Assembly (NCBI GenBank): GCA_013389025.1
Contig: JACAED010000102.1
Location: 1-59,116 of the forward strand
Reading direction: 5' to 3'
Length of the DNA stretch: 59,116 bases
DNA from: Hydrogenophilaceae bacterium
GTDB taxonomy: Bacteria; Pseudomonadota; Gammaproteobacteria; Burkholderiales; Thiobacillaceae
The notes beneath the pieces are model-generated. The model saw nothing but the letters and a program-made list of their open reading frames with translations, had not been told where the DNA came from and did not search any database. Positions 35,276-44,068 of this stretch are shown here, in pieces; position 1 is the first letter of the stretch; every line of letters begins with the position of its first letter. Both the position numbers and the translations under genes were made by a program.

Positions 35276-36915
35276 GAACCTTGCATCGTTTTCCAGGCGG
35301 CATCCATCCCGAAGAGCACAAGGCCGAGTCCTCCGCTCGACCGATCCACGCGCCCTTCATTCCCAACCGCCTGTTCATCCCCATGCGACAGCATATCGGC
35401 CAGCCGGCCAAGCCCATCGTCAAGGTTGGCGACAAAGTGCTGAAAGGCCAGATGATCGGCCAGGCAGATGGTTATGTTTCCACCGCCGTACACGCGTCAT
35501 CCTCCGGCGTGGTGACGGGAATCGGCCTGCATGCCGTCGCGCACCCCTCAGGCCTGCCTGACTTGTGCATCACCATCGACACCGACGGCCACGACACATG
35601 GACCGAACTGCAGCCGCTCGACTGGCAGAGTCTGGATCCCGCCGCCGTGCGCGGCTATGTGCGCGACCTGGGCATTGCCGGTCTTGGCGGCGCGGTGTTC
35701 CCGAGCTCCATCAAGCTCGATCCAAAAAATCAGCCCATCCATACGCTGATTCTCAACGGCGGCGAGTGCGAACCGTGGATCACCTGCGACGATCGCCTCA
35801 TGCGCGAACGCGCCGAAGAAGTATTGCAGGGCGCGCGCATCATGCAGCATCTGTTGGGCGCGCAGACTGTCATCGCCGGCATCGAAGACAACAAGCCCGA
35901 AGCCATCGCCGCCATGCAGGCCGCGGCGGAAAAGCTCGGCCTCCAGATTGAAATTGCCGCCATGCCCACGCGCTACCCTGGCGGAGGCGGCAAGCAGATC
36001 ACGCAAACTTTGACTGGACTCGAAACGCCGTCGGGAAAACTTTCCACCGACATCGGCGTGCAGGTGTTCAACGTCGGCACGGCCTACGCGCTGGCCCGCG
36101 CCATCCTGCATGGCGAGCCGCTTATCTCGCGCATCGTCACAGTCACCGGTCATGTGCTGGGGCCGCAGAATTACGAAACCCTGATTGGCACGCCCATGGG
36201 CGAACTCGTCATGCATGCAGGGGAACGTGAGGGCACGACAGGCCTCATCATGGGCGGACCCATGATGGGATTCGATGTGCAACCCGAAGCGCCCGTGGTC
36301 AAGGCAACCAATTGCGTGCTGGTGAAATCCGCCGAGCTGTTCCCGCCCAAGCCGCGCGAGCTGCCTTGCATCCGCTGCACCGAATGCGCCAGGGTGTGCC
36401 CCGCGCAGTTGCAACCACAAGAGCTGTATTGGTTTGCCCGCGCGAAAAATTTCGGCAAGGCGCAGGAATACAATCTGTTCGATTGCATCGAATGCGGCTG
36501 TTGCAGCTATGTCTGTCCCAGCCACATTCCGCTGGTGGATTACTACCGCTTTGCCAAGAGCGAAATCTGGGCGCGCGAGAAGGAAAAACACGCCGCCGAC
36601 ATCGCGCGCGAGCGTCATGAGTTCCGCCTGTTTCGACTCGAGCGCGAAAAGAAGGAAAAGGCCGAACGTCTCGCCGCCAAGGCACAGACCAAGAAGGCCG
36701 AAGCACCAACCCTCACCACAGACGAGCAGGACGCCAAGAAAAAACTCATCGCTGAAGCACTGGCACGCGCGCAGGCAAAAAAGGCTGGCGTCGCACCGAA
36801 AAATACCGACAACCTCACCCCCGAGCAGTGTGCCGAAATTGCCGAGATCGAAGCGCGCCGCGCCAGGATTCGTGAAATGGCGAAGAAGACCATAGAACCA
36901 GAAAAGCATTTATGA
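35272..36915 (+). CDS. rnfC: Rnf complex NADH-binding Fe-S subunit C
   Basis: 547 residues from the ATG at 35272, which overlaps the rnfB stop; the track ORF starts earlier only by frame extension. The start [17 protein letters not shown] is typical. A Complex I 51-kDa-like NADH/FMN domain follows ([36 protein letters not shown]). Two 4Fe-4S motifs are [14 protein letters not shown] and [18 protein letters not shown]. The last about 110 residues are a charged Lys/Glu/Ala-rich coiled coil, shorter than in E. coli RsxC. Confidence 0.95.
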   Translation: MRTLHRFPGGIHPEEHKAESSARPIHAPFIPNRLFIPMRQHIGQPAKPIVKVGDKVLKGQMIGQADGYVSTAVHASSSGVVTGIGLHAVAHPSGLPDLCITIDTDGHDTWTELQPLDWQSLDPAAVRGYVRDLGIAGLGGAVFPSSIKLDPKNQPIHTLILNGGECEPWITCDDRLMRERAEEVLQGARIMQHLLGAQTVIAGIEDNKPEAIAAMQAAAEKLGLQIEIAAMPTRYPGGGGKQITQTLTGLETPSGKLSTDIGVQVFNVGTAYALARAILHGEPLISRIVTVTGHVLGPQNYETLIGTPMGELVMHAGEREGTTGLIMGGPMMGFDVQPEAPVVKATNCVLVKSAELFPPKPRELPCIRCTECARVCPAQLQPQELYWFARAKNFGKAQEYNLFDCIECGCCSYVCPSHIPLVDYYRFAKSEIWAREKEKHAADIARERHEFRLFRLEREKKEKAERLAAKAQTKKAEAPTLTTDEQDAKKKLIAEALARAQAKKAGVAPKNTDNLTPEQCAEIAEIEARRARIREMAKKTIEPEKHL

Positions 36916-37940
36916 CGGCCTCGACCCATACCCTTCCCCCCAACACCAGCGTCACCCGCGTGATGACCCTGGTGCTGGCCTGCCTCATGCCGGGCGTACT
37001 GGTTTATGTGTGGCAATTTGGCTGGGGCATTGTCATCAACCTGGTCTGGGCTTCGCTCCTCGCGCTGGGCATCGAGGCGCTCGCCCTCAGGCTTCGCGGC
37101 TATCCACTCAAGCCCTTTCTCACCGATGGCAGCGCAGTGGTCACCGCCTGGCTGCTGGCGCTGTCGATCCCGCCGCTGGCGCCGTGGTGGATGACGCTGG
37201 TGGGCATGATCTTTGCCATCGGCGTGGCCAAGCATCTGTATGGCGGGCTGGGTCAAAACATATTCAACCCGGCCATGATCGGCTTTGCCGTCCTCATCAT
37301 TTCCTTCCCGGTGCAGATGACGCAGTGGTCCGCGCCGTTGTCACTTGCCGGTCACGCGCCAAATTTCACCGAAAGCCTGAGCCTCATTTTTGCCGACACG
37401 CTGCCGGATGGCGTGAACCTCGACGCCATCATCTCGGCAACGCCACTGGATACCGTGCGCACGGGCCTCATGCAACAACACACGCTGGACGAAATCCATG
37501 GCGCAAGCAGGATCTTTGGCCAAATTGGCGGCGTGGGCAGCGAATGGGTCGCTGCGGCTTATCTTGTCGGCGGCATTGCGCTGTGGGCATTTCGCATCGT
37601 GCCCTGGCAGGTGCCGGTGGCTTTCCTGGCCGGTATCTGGCTCACTGCCGGTTTTCTGCACTGGTTCGATACCGGCCGCTATGCTGCGCCATGGTTCCAG
37701 ATTGCCATGCCCAGCAGCATGCTGGGCGCCTTCTTCATCGCCACCGATCCGGTTTCCGGTTCCACCACACCCAAAGGCCGCCTGATATTCGGCCTCGGTG
37801 CGGGTTTTCTCACCGTCATCATCCGCGCATTCGGTGGCTATCCGGATGGCGTGGCGTTTTCCATTCTGCTGATGAACCTGTGCGTGCCGCTGATCGATGC
37901 CTGGACCCAGCCGCGCGTGTTTGGTACGGCGAAGGATTGA
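36912..37940 (+). CDS. rnfD: Rnf complex membrane subunit D
   Basis: 342 residues with multiple membrane helices, overlapping rnfC by ATGA. The covalent FMN attachment Thr lies in TDPVSGSTTPKGRLIFG, and YGGLGQNIFNPAMIGFA is the conserved early motif. RnfD is related to NqrB and forms the membrane core carrying flavin. The length is standard. Confidence 0.95.
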   Translation: MTASTHTLPPNTSVTRVMTLVLACLMPGVLVYVWQFGWGIVINLVWASLLALGIEALALRLRGYPLKPFLTDGSAVVTAWLLALSIPPLAPWWMTLVGMIFAIGVAKHLYGGLGQNIFNPAMIGFAVLIISFPVQMTQWSAPLSLAGHAPNFTESLSLIFADTLPDGVNLDAIISATPLDTVRTGLMQQHTLDEIHGASRIFGQIGGVGSEWVAAAYLVGGIALWAFRIVPWQVPVAFLAGIWLTAGFLHWFDTGRYAAPWFQIAMPSSMLGAFFIATDPVSGSTTPKGRLIFGLGAGFLTVIIRAFGGYPDGVAFSILLMNLCVPLIDAWTQPRVFGTAKD

Positions 37941-37965
37941 GACAATTGAGAACAGCGAAAAAGAA

Positions 37966-38652
37966 ATGAATCCGATATTGCGGAATGCCTCCCGCACCAG
38001 CGTCATTCTGTTCATCTTCGCCATCATCGGCACAGCGATGATGGCCTACACCTTCCGTCAGACCCGGCCCATCATCGAGAAAAGTGAACAGGCCGAGAAG
38101 CTTGCCCTCATCGATCAGGTGCTGCCCAAGGCGTTTTACGACAACGATCTGCTCGCCAGTCATCGCGAACTGCCTGCCGACGATCTCCTTGGTACGCGCA
38201 AATCTTCCGGCATGTGGCTGGCAACCAAAAACAACACCCCGTCCGGCATCGTGCTGGAGGCCATCGCGCCAGAGGGATACAGCGGCGATATCAGCCTGCT
38301 CATTGGCATTACAGCGGAGGGCGTCATCACCGGCGTGCGTGTCACCAAGCACAAGGAGACACCGGGACTGGGCGATTACATCGAATTCGCCAAAAGCCGG
38401 TGGGTACTGCAATTCAATGGCAAACGCCTGGAAGAAAACGAGCCCGCGCAAGCCGCGCATTGGGGCGAGTTTCGGCGAAGCCAAAACGACAAATCCCGCT
38501 GGCGTGTAAAAAAGGATGGCGGCGAGTTCGATTCGCGCGCCGGCGCGACCATCACGCCACGCGCCATCGTCAAGGCGGTGCGACAGGCGCTAGAATACTT
38601 TCACAAGCATCGCGATGTGCTGCTCAAACCCATTGAGGCTAGCCCAGTATGA
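37966..38652 (+). CDS. rnfG: Rnf complex flavoprotein subunit G
   Basis: 228 residues from the ATG at 37966 ([19 protein letters not shown]), which begins the N-terminal membrane helix; the longer track start is unneeded. The FMN-binding site is [11 protein letters not shown], where the family usually has SGATxT; the flavin-linked Thr is retained while the preceding Ser is Ala. [26 protein letters not shown] is a further family motif. It follows rnfD by 25 bases, the only real gap in the operon, and overlaps rnfE by 4 bases. Confidence 0.93.
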   Translation: MNPILRNASRTSVILFIFAIIGTAMMAYTFRQTRPIIEKSEQAEKLALIDQVLPKAFYDNDLLASHRELPADDLLGTRKSSGMWLATKNNTPSGIVLEAIAPEGYSGDISLLIGITAEGVITGVRVTKHKETPGLGDYIEFAKSRWVLQFNGKRLEENEPAQAAHWGEFRRSQNDKSRWRVKKDGGEFDSRAGATITPRAIVKAVRQALEYFHKHRDVLLKPIEASPV

Positions 38653-39344
38653 TCGACAAAGCCACCTTAGCCAAACTCGCCGAAAACGGCCTGTGGAAAC
38701 AGAACCCCGGCGTGGTTCAACTGCTGGGGCTGTGCCCGCTGCTGGCCATCAGCAATAACGTGGTCAACGCGTTGTCGCTGGGGCTGGCCACCATTTTCGT
38801 GATGGCCATGTCCAGCCTGGCCGTGTCCAGCGCGCGCAATTTCGTGCCGCACGAAATCCGCATTCCGGTCTTCATCCTCATCATCGCCGCGCTGGTTACC
38901 ATCATCGATCTGGTGTTCAATGCCTTTGCCCATCCGCTGTATCTGGTGCTGGGCATTTTCATTCCGCTCATCACCACCAACTGCATCGTGCTGGCCCGCG
39001 CAGACGCCTACGCTTCCAAGAACCATCCCCTGCACAGCGCCATCGATGGCGTGCTGATGGGCCTTGGCCTGACTCTCGTGCTGGTGGTGCTGGGCGGCAT
39101 TCGCGAAATCGCCGGTCAGGGCACCCTGCTGTCCGGCATCGATCTCGCGCTGGGGCCGCAAGCCAAAGGCTGGATCATCACCGTGCTGCCCGATTACAAG
39201 GGCTTTCTGCTCGCCATCCTGCCGCCCGGCGCCTTCATCGGCCTGGGCCTGCTGATCGCCGGGCGCAACTGGTTGGACATGCGCGCCCAGCGCCGCGCGC
39301 ACCTGCAAGCCCGGCAAGCAGCCACCCAGGCAAACGCGGCATGA
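38649..39344 (+). CDS. rnfE: Rnf complex membrane subunit E
   Basis: 231 residues, paralogous to RnfA. It starts at ATG overlapping rnf[33 protein letters not shown] is the diagnostic N-terminus, and [21 protein letters not shown] is the second conserved loop. Its stop overlaps the start of a 51-codon ORF (ATGA), so the operon continues. Confidence 0.95.
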   Translation: MIDKATLAKLAENGLWKQNPGVVQLLGLCPLLAISNNVVNALSLGLATIFVMAMSSLAVSSARNFVPHEIRIPVFILIIAALVTIIDLVFNAFAHPLYLVLGIFIPLITTNCIVLARADAYASKNHPLHSAIDGVLMGLGLTLVLVVLGGIREIAGQGTLLSGIDLALGPQAKGWIITVLPDYKGFLLAILPPGAFIGLGLLIAGRNWLDMRAQRRAHLQARQAATQANAA

Positions 39345-39496
39345 GACTGAAATTCAAGGCCCCGCGCAAGCCGCGCAACCCGTTGGTGGTGCTGGTCAAG
39401 CAGCGCAAGGCTGGCAGCCACGCGCCCAACATGAAAACCCTGCGGCAGAAAGCGAACATGGCGCTGAAGAAACAGCTGAAGAAACCGGAACAGTAA
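39341..39496 (+). CDS. Small basic protein in the rnf operon
   Basis: A 51-codon ORF too short for the track. Its ATG overlaps the rnfE stop (ATGA) just as the rnf genes overlap each other, which argues for translation. The product (start [18 protein letters not shown], end [10 protein letters not shown]) has about 15 Lys/Arg, no cysteine and no membrane segment. I recall similar short basic KPRNP-containing proteins in betaproteobacteria, with no known function. Nucleic-acid binding is possible from the charge alone. Confidence 0.7.
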   Translation: MRLKFKAPRKPRNPLVVLVKQRKAGSHAPNMKTLRQKANMALKKQLKKPEQ

Positions 39497-39502
39497 AAAA
39501 CC

Positions 39503-39658
39503 CTTGTGACGCAAAGGCGCAAAGACGCAAAGAATCCGCAAGACATGTTTTGCTGAGCATCACATGTGGTGGATAAACATTTATGAAAGCTATCCTTCAA
39601 AAACCTTTTCCAGAATTATTCTCTGCGTCTTTGCGACCTTGCGCCTTTGCGTCACAAG
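39503..39658. repeat. Short inverted-repeat element, copy C
   Basis: CTTGTGACGCAAAGGCGC and its reverse complement GCGCCTTTGCGTCACAAG bound a 156-base unit between the small basic gene and nth. The right arm has one additional 8-base module (AAGGTCGC) relative to the left, showing that arms are built of 8-base units. The inside is AT-rich and encodes nothing. Confidence 0.8.
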
Positions 39659-39668
39659 ATTTTAATAA

Positions 39669-40307
39669 ATGAATCAGGCCAAACGCGCGGAAATCTTCCG
39701 GCGTCTCCAGTCCATCGACCCGCACCCCACCACCGAGCTGGAATACCACACGCCGTTTGAGCTGCTGGTGGCCGTGGTGCTCTCCGCGCAGGCCACCGAC
39801 AAGGGTGTCAATCTTGCCACGCGCAAGCTGTTCCCCGTCGCCAACACGCCGGAAAAAATTCTTGCGCTGAAAGAAGACGGTTTACGCGGCTACATCAAGA
39901 CCATCGGTCTTTATCAAGGCAAGGCAAAACACATCATCCAGACCTGCCGCATCCTCATCGACGAGCACGGCGGCGAAGTCCCGGCCGACCGCGAATCGCT
40001 GGAGAAACTGCCCGGCGTCGGCCGCAAGACCGCCAATGTCATTCTCAACACCGCCTTTGGCCAACCCACCATCGCTGTCGACACGCACATCTTCCGCGTG
40101 GCCAACCGCACCAAGCTCGCGCCCGGCAAAACTCCGTTGGAGGTGGAAAAAAAGCTGCTCAAGTTCGTGCCCGACGAATACAAGAAAAACGCCCACCATT
40201 GGCTGATCCTGCATGGCCGCTATACTTGCATGGCACGCAAGCCAAAATGCAGTGAATGCGTCATTGCGGATTTGTGTGAATACCCCGTCAGCCAAAGACC
40301 GACATGA
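39669..40307 (+). CDS. nth: Endonuclease III
   Basis: A 212-residue DNA glycosylase/AP lyase for oxidised pyrimidines. The helix-hairpin-helix LPGVGRKTANVILN holds the catalytic Lys, and AVDTHIFRVANR the catalytic Asp. The C-terminal Fe-S loop CMARKPKCSECVIADLC matches C-x6-C-x2-C-x5-C. nth follows rnf genes in many proteobacteria. The end overlaps the FIST gene by 4 bases. Confidence 0.97.
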   Translation: MNQAKRAEIFRRLQSIDPHPTTELEYHTPFELLVAVVLSAQATDKGVNLATRKLFPVANTPEKILALKEDGLRGYIKTIGLYQGKAKHIIQTCRILIDEHGGEVPADRESLEKLPGVGRKTANVILNTAFGQPTIAVDTHIFRVANRTKLAPGKTPLEVEKKLLKFVPDEYKKNAHHWLILHGRYTCMARKPKCSECVIADLCEYPVSQRPT

Positions 40308-41356
40308 TCATTTCGCAATTCAGTACCGGCGCGCCGACACCCGAACTGGTCGCCGAAACCCTGCAAGCCGCGCTGCAAAATGCCAATGCGGATCATGCCA
40401 ACAGCGTGCTGCTGTTTCTCACACCGCATTTCACCAGCAAGGTGCTGTCGGTATTGCAGACCACCACGCGCGTCAGCCGCTGCCTGCAGGTATCCGGCAG
40501 CATCGTCTCCAGCCTTCTGACCGACGTAGCCAGCAGCCAGGGCAGACCCGCCTGCGCGGCCCTGGTTTTTACAGAAAGCCATTCCTTCCAGACCGGCAGC
40601 GGGCCATTGTGCGAATGCTGGTTCGGCCACACGCCGCCGCAAAAACTGGAATGCTTTACCGGCGCGCTGATCTCGCCACAGGGCGGCCCGGCCTCTCCGG
40701 CATGGCGCAGCGGCCGACTGTCGCCCACCCAGCAGGTCTGCATCAATCTGCCCGGCACGCAGGCCGATGGCTTCCTGTCGCAAGGCGCGCAAGCGCTGAC
40801 CGCACCATTGCCCGTCAGCGAAAACTATGGCCAGGACCTCGTCGCGCTCGGCAGCCAGCGCGCGCTGCCCATGCTGGCGCGCGAACTGCCGGTGGAGTGG
40901 CGCGCCCTGCCCGACATCCCCATCAACCGGCTGGCCGCGGGGCTGGTGGAAGGCAATCCCGAAGACGCCATTCCCCAGGGACGCTACCGCCTGCTGCCCA
41001 TTCAGGGCACCAACGCTGTCACCCAGACCGTGACGCTTTCCGAAACTCCGCCGCCACGCAGCTGGATTTTCTGGGCGCAAATGCAGCCCGACCAAGCCGA
41101 ACGCAACCTGCGTCATCAGCTCATCCATTTGCAGGAGCGCAGCTTCGATCCTTTGTTCGGCCTCGTGGTCTCCACCCGCCTGCGCGGGCTGTCACTGCCC
41201 GACCAGGAGAACCGCGATCTGGCGCTACTGCGCAAAACCTATCCCGGCATGCCCTTCATCGGCATCCAGGCCGATACCGTGCTGAGCCAGACCGATGATG
41301 GACACATGGCCAGTTATCCCTTTGCGCTGGCGATCACGGTTTTCAATCAGGCCTGA
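40304..41356 (+). CDS. FIST-domain signal transduction protein
   Basis: A 350-residue cytoplasmic protein with FIST N-terminal (about 30-200) and FIST C-terminal (about 210-340) domains; a segment such as RDLALLRKTYPGMPFIGIQADTVLS near the end is typical. FIST proteins are thought to bind small ligands, often amino acids, and are linked to signalling. No kinase or methyl-accepting domain is attached. It overlaps nth by ATGA and is followed by the DUF1841 gene. Confidence 0.82.
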   Translation: MIISQFSTGAPTPELVAETLQAALQNANADHANSVLLFLTPHFTSKVLSVLQTTTRVSRCLQVSGSIVSSLLTDVASSQGRPACAALVFTESHSFQTGSGPLCECWFGHTPPQKLECFTGALISPQGGPASPAWRSGRLSPTQQVCINLPGTQADGFLSQGAQALTAPLPVSENYGQDLVALGSQRALPMLARELPVEWRALPDIPINRLAAGLVEGNPEDAIPQGRYRLLPIQGTNAVTQTVTLSETPPPRSWIFWAQMQPDQAERNLRHQLIHLQERSFDPLFGLVVSTRLRGLSLPDQENRDLALLRKTYPGMPFIGIQADTVLSQTDDGHMASYPFALAITVFNQA

Positions 41357-41368
41357 TCCGCATCAGCC

Positions 41369-41800
41369 ATGTTCAACCCCAGCCGCGATCAGGTCCGGCA
41401 ATTCTTCTTCGGCGTGTGGGGAAAATACCGCAACAAACAGCCGCTTGAAGGCGCGGAAACCCTCGCGCTCGCCGTCATCCTCGACCACCCCGAATACCAT
41501 GGCGTGCTGGAAAACCCCGACCGCCATCAGGACCGAGACTATCTGCCCGAACACGGCGAAACCAATCCCTTCCTGCACCTCTCCATGCACCTCGCGCTGG
41601 CCGAGCAGGTCTCCATCGACCAGCCGCCCGGCATCCGCGATCTGCTCGACCAGCTTTCTACAAAACTCGGCGAACGCATGGCCGCCGAACATGCCGCCAT
41701 CGACTGCCTCGCCGAAATGATCTGGCAAGCGCAGAGGCAGGGCACGGCTTATGATGCAGGGATTTATTTTGAATGTCTGAGAAAGGCGCTGCTCACCTAG
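41369..41800 (+). CDS. DUF1841 family protein
   Basis: A 143-residue soluble protein. The start MFNPSRDQVRQFFFGVW and the block NPFLHLSMHLALAEQVSIDQPPGI are characteristic of DUF1841, a family of unknown function common in beta- and gammaproteobacteria. Conserved His residues in LHLSMHLAL could bind metal, which is speculation. A strong hairpin terminator follows at 41884. Confidence 0.88.
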   Translation: MFNPSRDQVRQFFFGVWGKYRNKQPLEGAETLALAVILDHPEYHGVLENPDRHQDRDYLPEHGETNPFLHLSMHLALAEQVSIDQPPGIRDLLDQLSTKLGERMAAEHAAIDCLAEMIWQAQRQGTAYDAGIYFECLRKALLT

Positions 41801-41883
41801 GCCATTGGTTGTGATCAACAAGGAAAAGTTCGACGCCAAGGTGGACGCGAAGAAACCTGCCTGACCGAACCGGATTGCAATAA

Positions 41884-41910
41884 AAAACGGCCGGTTAAAC
41901 CGGCCGTTTT
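41884..41910. terminator. Bidirectional terminator between DUF1841 and cytochrome c genes
   Basis: AAAACGGCCGGTT and AACCGGCCGTTTT pair over 13 bases around a minimal loop. The symmetric A/T flanks serve both converging transcripts (DUF1841 on plus, cytochrome c on minus). Confidence 0.8.
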
Positions 41911-41931
41911 CATTCCGTCGTAACCAGATGC

Positions 41932-42258
41932 TCAATACTTCTGGCTCAAACCTTTCTGTCTGGCAAAAAATGCCGCCAGATCTTTCATGTCCTGAGTAGA
42001 CAGGTTGGCGACCTGACCGGACATGATGGGGTTTTTGCGCTTGCCTGACTTGTAGTCCTTTAGCGAGTGGTAAAGGTAATCCTCGTGCTGGCCGGACAGC
42101 CTGGGAAAGCTGGGCGTGGGGCTGTTTCCGTCCGGGCCGTGGCAGGCCGCGCAGGGGGCGGACTTGGCCTTGCCCGCTTCGGCATTGCCGCCCGCTTGTA
42201 CCGGTAATGTCATCAATGCAGCCAGCGCCAGGCCGATCATGCTTGTTGTGATTTTCAT
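41932..42258 (-). CDS. Class I cytochrome c
   Basis: A 108-residue periplasmic monoheme cytochrome with signal peptide (MKITTSMIGLALAALMTLPVQA). The heme site is CAACHGPDG and the likely Met ligand lies in KNPIMSGQ. The FPRLSGQHEDYLYHSLKDYKSGKR block is typical of cytochrome c4/c5-like domains. It is the second gene of a pair with a close homologue just upstream (16-base gap), probably arising by duplication. Confidence 0.92.
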   Translation of the reverse strand: MKITTSMIGLALAALMTLPVQAGGNAEAGKAKSAPCAACHGPDGNSPTPSFPRLSGQHEDYLYHSLKDYKSGKRKNPIMSGQVANLSTQDMKDLAAFFARQKGLSQKY

Positions 42259-42274
42259 GGTCTGTCTCCTGGAA

Positions 42275-42613
42275 TTATTTGCTGGGGCCGCTGTAGGACG
42301 AGGCGTAGTACGCCGCCAGGTCTTCCATGTCCTGATCGGACAGGCTGGCCACGATACCCTTCATGCTGGGGTGATTACGCTCGCCGGTCTTGTATTGCTT
42401 GAGCGCGGCAACGAGGTACTCGGCATGCTGCCCGCCCAGCTTGGGCACCTTGTAGGTAGCCGGGTAGGCGGTTTTCCATCCGGGAATGCCGTGACAGCCC
42501 GCGCACATGGAATTCTTGTTCCGGCCCGCTACCGGATCGCCCGCTGCCTGTACCGACAAACTTGCCGCGCAAGCCAGCGCCGCAGCCACTGCGGTGAAGT
42601 GTGTTGCTTTCAT
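42275..42613 (-). CDS. Class I cytochrome c, paralogue of its downstream neighbour
   Basis: 112 residues from the ATG at 42613 with GAGAGAGG upstream; the longer track start (42958) is not needed because a signal peptide begins here (MKATHFTAVAAALACAASLSVQA). The heme site is CAGCHGIPG and the likely Met ligand lies in NHPSMKGI. KVPKLGGQHAEYLVAALKQYKTGER parallels the next gene. Both probably serve as soluble electron carriers to an oxidase; the partner is not in the window. Confidence 0.92.
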   Translation of the reverse strand: MKATHFTAVAAALACAASLSVQAAGDPVAGRNKNSMCAGCHGIPGWKTAYPATYKVPKLGGQHAEYLVAALKQYKTGERNHPSMKGIVASLSDQDMEDLAAYYASSYSGPSK

Positions 42614-42670
42614 AGTCCTCTCTCTCATCATGGTGGGTGTTATAATTTTCAAGGTCTGATGCCCTGTTGA

Positions 42671-42997
42671 ATGCCTTGGTTTGACAGGCATTTTATGCCC
42701 ATGCGGCAAATTGCCGCAACTGGCCCCTTCATCCCCGCACCCATGCGATTCGATGCTTCCGCCTGTCCGCTCTGGCTTTACAAGTTCCTGCCTTTTCCGC
42801 GCTGGTGGCCAATGGTCAACTGCGCTTCGCTCAAATCTGGCGAACTGGCCGGGCTGACGGGCATCGAAATGCTGGCAGTCGAGGAAAAGCTTGTCCAGAA
42901 ACTGGGCGATAGCCTGCATCGGGTCGGCTTGCAGCCCCGCTTTTGTTCTATGCTGCACGAGTGCGATGTCGCGCTGCCCAATGGAGAAAAACGCTGA
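42671..42997 (+). CDS. Hypothetical protein translationally coupled to cobalamin adenosyltransferase
   Basis: An ORF of up to 108 residues whose TGA overlaps the ATG of the next gene (TGATG). Third codon positions are rich in G/C, as in real genes here, and the product has a Trp/Pro-rich centre (LWLYKFLPFPRWWPMV) followed by a helical part. Which of the first Met codons (42671, 42695, 42701) is used is unclear. I recognise no family. The reverse strand also has an open frame that extends a cytochrome gene backwards, but that lacks support. Confidence 0.5.
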   Translation: MPWFDRHFMPMRQIAATGPFIPAPMRFDASACPLWLYKFLPFPRWWPMVNCASLKSGELAGLTGIEMLAVEEKLVQKLGDSLHRVGLQPRFCSMLHECDVALPNGEKR

Positions 42998-43536
42998 TGG
43001 GAAACCGGCTAAGCAAAATCACCACGCGCACCGGCGACGACGGCACGACTGGTCTGGCGGGGAATACACGGGTCGACAAGGATCACCCCAGGGTGGAAGC
43101 CTTGGGAGAAGTGGACGAACTCAACAGCCATATCGGATTGCTGCTGACTGAAAGCCTGCCCGGCGAAATCCGCGTGCTGCTGACGCAGGTTCAACAGAAC
43201 CTGTTCAACTTTGGTGGCGAGCTGGCCATGCCTGGCTTCAAGGGCATCACCGAAGACAAGATATCCTTTCTGGAAGAAGCAATCACCCATTACAACGCCA
43301 GCCTCGCTCCGCTAAAGGAATTTGTTCTGCCCGGCGGCACCCGCGCGGCCGCACAGGCCCACATCTGCCGGACGGTATGCCGCCGCGCCGAACGGCGGCT
43401 GATTGCATTGAACAGGATCGAACCTGTCTCATCCCTGCTGATTCAATATCTCAACCGGCTGTCGGATCTGCTGTTTGTGCTGGCGCGCGTGCTCAACCAT
43501 GGTGATGAGCCGGAACTCTGGGAAAAGGGACAATAA
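42997..43536 (+). CDS. PduO-type ATP:cob(I)alamin adenosyltransferase
   Basis: 179 residues from the ATG at 42997 (MGNRLSKITTRTGDDGTTGL). The ATP-binding N-terminal motif TRTGDDGTTGL, then VEALGEVDELNSHIG, and the later FVLPGGTRAAAQAHICRTVCRRAERR and LNRLSDLLFVLAR are the PduO-family signature. It makes adenosylcobalamin from cob(I)alamin. No cobalamin riboswitch was recognised upstream. A hairpin terminator follows immediately. Confidence 0.95.
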   Translation: MGNRLSKITTRTGDDGTTGLAGNTRVDKDHPRVEALGEVDELNSHIGLLLTESLPGEIRVLLTQVQQNLFNFGGELAMPGFKGITEDKISFLEEAITHYNASLAPLKEFVLPGGTRAAAQAHICRTVCRRAERRLIALNRIEPVSSLLIQYLNRLSDLLFVLARVLNHGDEPELWEKGQ

Positions 43537-43563
43537 AAAAGCGCAGAAACGCTCTGCGCTTTT
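43537..43563. terminator. Rho-independent terminator after the adenosyltransferase gene
   Basis: AAAAGCGCAGA and TCTGCGCTTTT form an 11-base perfect stem with a five-base loop, directly after the TAA. It also lies 20 bases past the stop of the convergent His/Cys-rich gene. Confidence 0.85.
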
Positions 43564-43582
43564 CCGTTGTGACTGTATTGCT

Positions 43583-43966
43583 TCAGCGATAGCCGCGCAT
43601 CATCAGCATTTGCATCAGATCGAGGCGCTTTTCCAGTTGGTCGATGCGGTCTTCCAGCGCCGCTGCTTTCGGGCAGCCGCCGTCGCCGTGCCCCAAGTGG
43701 CCGCCACCCATGCCGCCTTTCCTGCATTTTTCGCAGCCACCCATGCCGCCGCCGTGGCCTTGATGGTCACCGCCCATGCCCTTCTTCTTGCATTTTTCGC
43801 AGCCGCCCTTGTCCTTCGCGGCGGGATCGATCTCGGGCAGATTCTGTGCCTGCGCCAAAGCCGCGGGCGTGGGATCCACGCCGCCATGATGCTCATGGCC
43901 TTGCGCAAAGACGGAGGTGGACAAGGCAAGCACGGAAGCAATCAGGATTGAACTCAGGGTTTTCAT
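43583..43966 (-). CDS. Secreted His/Cys/Gly-rich putative metal-binding protein
   Basis: 127 residues from the ATG at 43966 (GAGGAG upstream). The signal peptide is MKTLSSILIASVLALSTSVFA. The mature part begins GHEHHGG and contains two CEKC motifs (CEKCKKKGMGG and CEKCRKGGMGG) with HQGHGG and HLGHGDGGC between and after them. It ends in a predicted coiled coil (LEDRIDQLEKRLDLMQMLMM). The duplicated CxxC/His/Met arrangement suggests binding of Cu, Ni, Co or Zn in the periplasm. No named family is recognised. Confidence 0.8.
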   Translation of the reverse strand: MKTLSSILIASVLALSTSVFAQGHEHHGGVDPTPAALAQAQNLPEIDPAAKDKGGCEKCKKKGMGGDHQGHGGGMGGCEKCRKGGMGGGHLGHGDGGCPKAAALEDRIDQLEKRLDLMQMLMMRGYR

Positions 43967-44068
43967 TGCGCGTCTCCTCATGGTATCTGGTTGATGATCC
44001 GGAACAGCGGTGGCCTATGGCCCCTGCTGCCAAAGATTGAGCTAGATTAAGTCCGAATACGACTTCAA

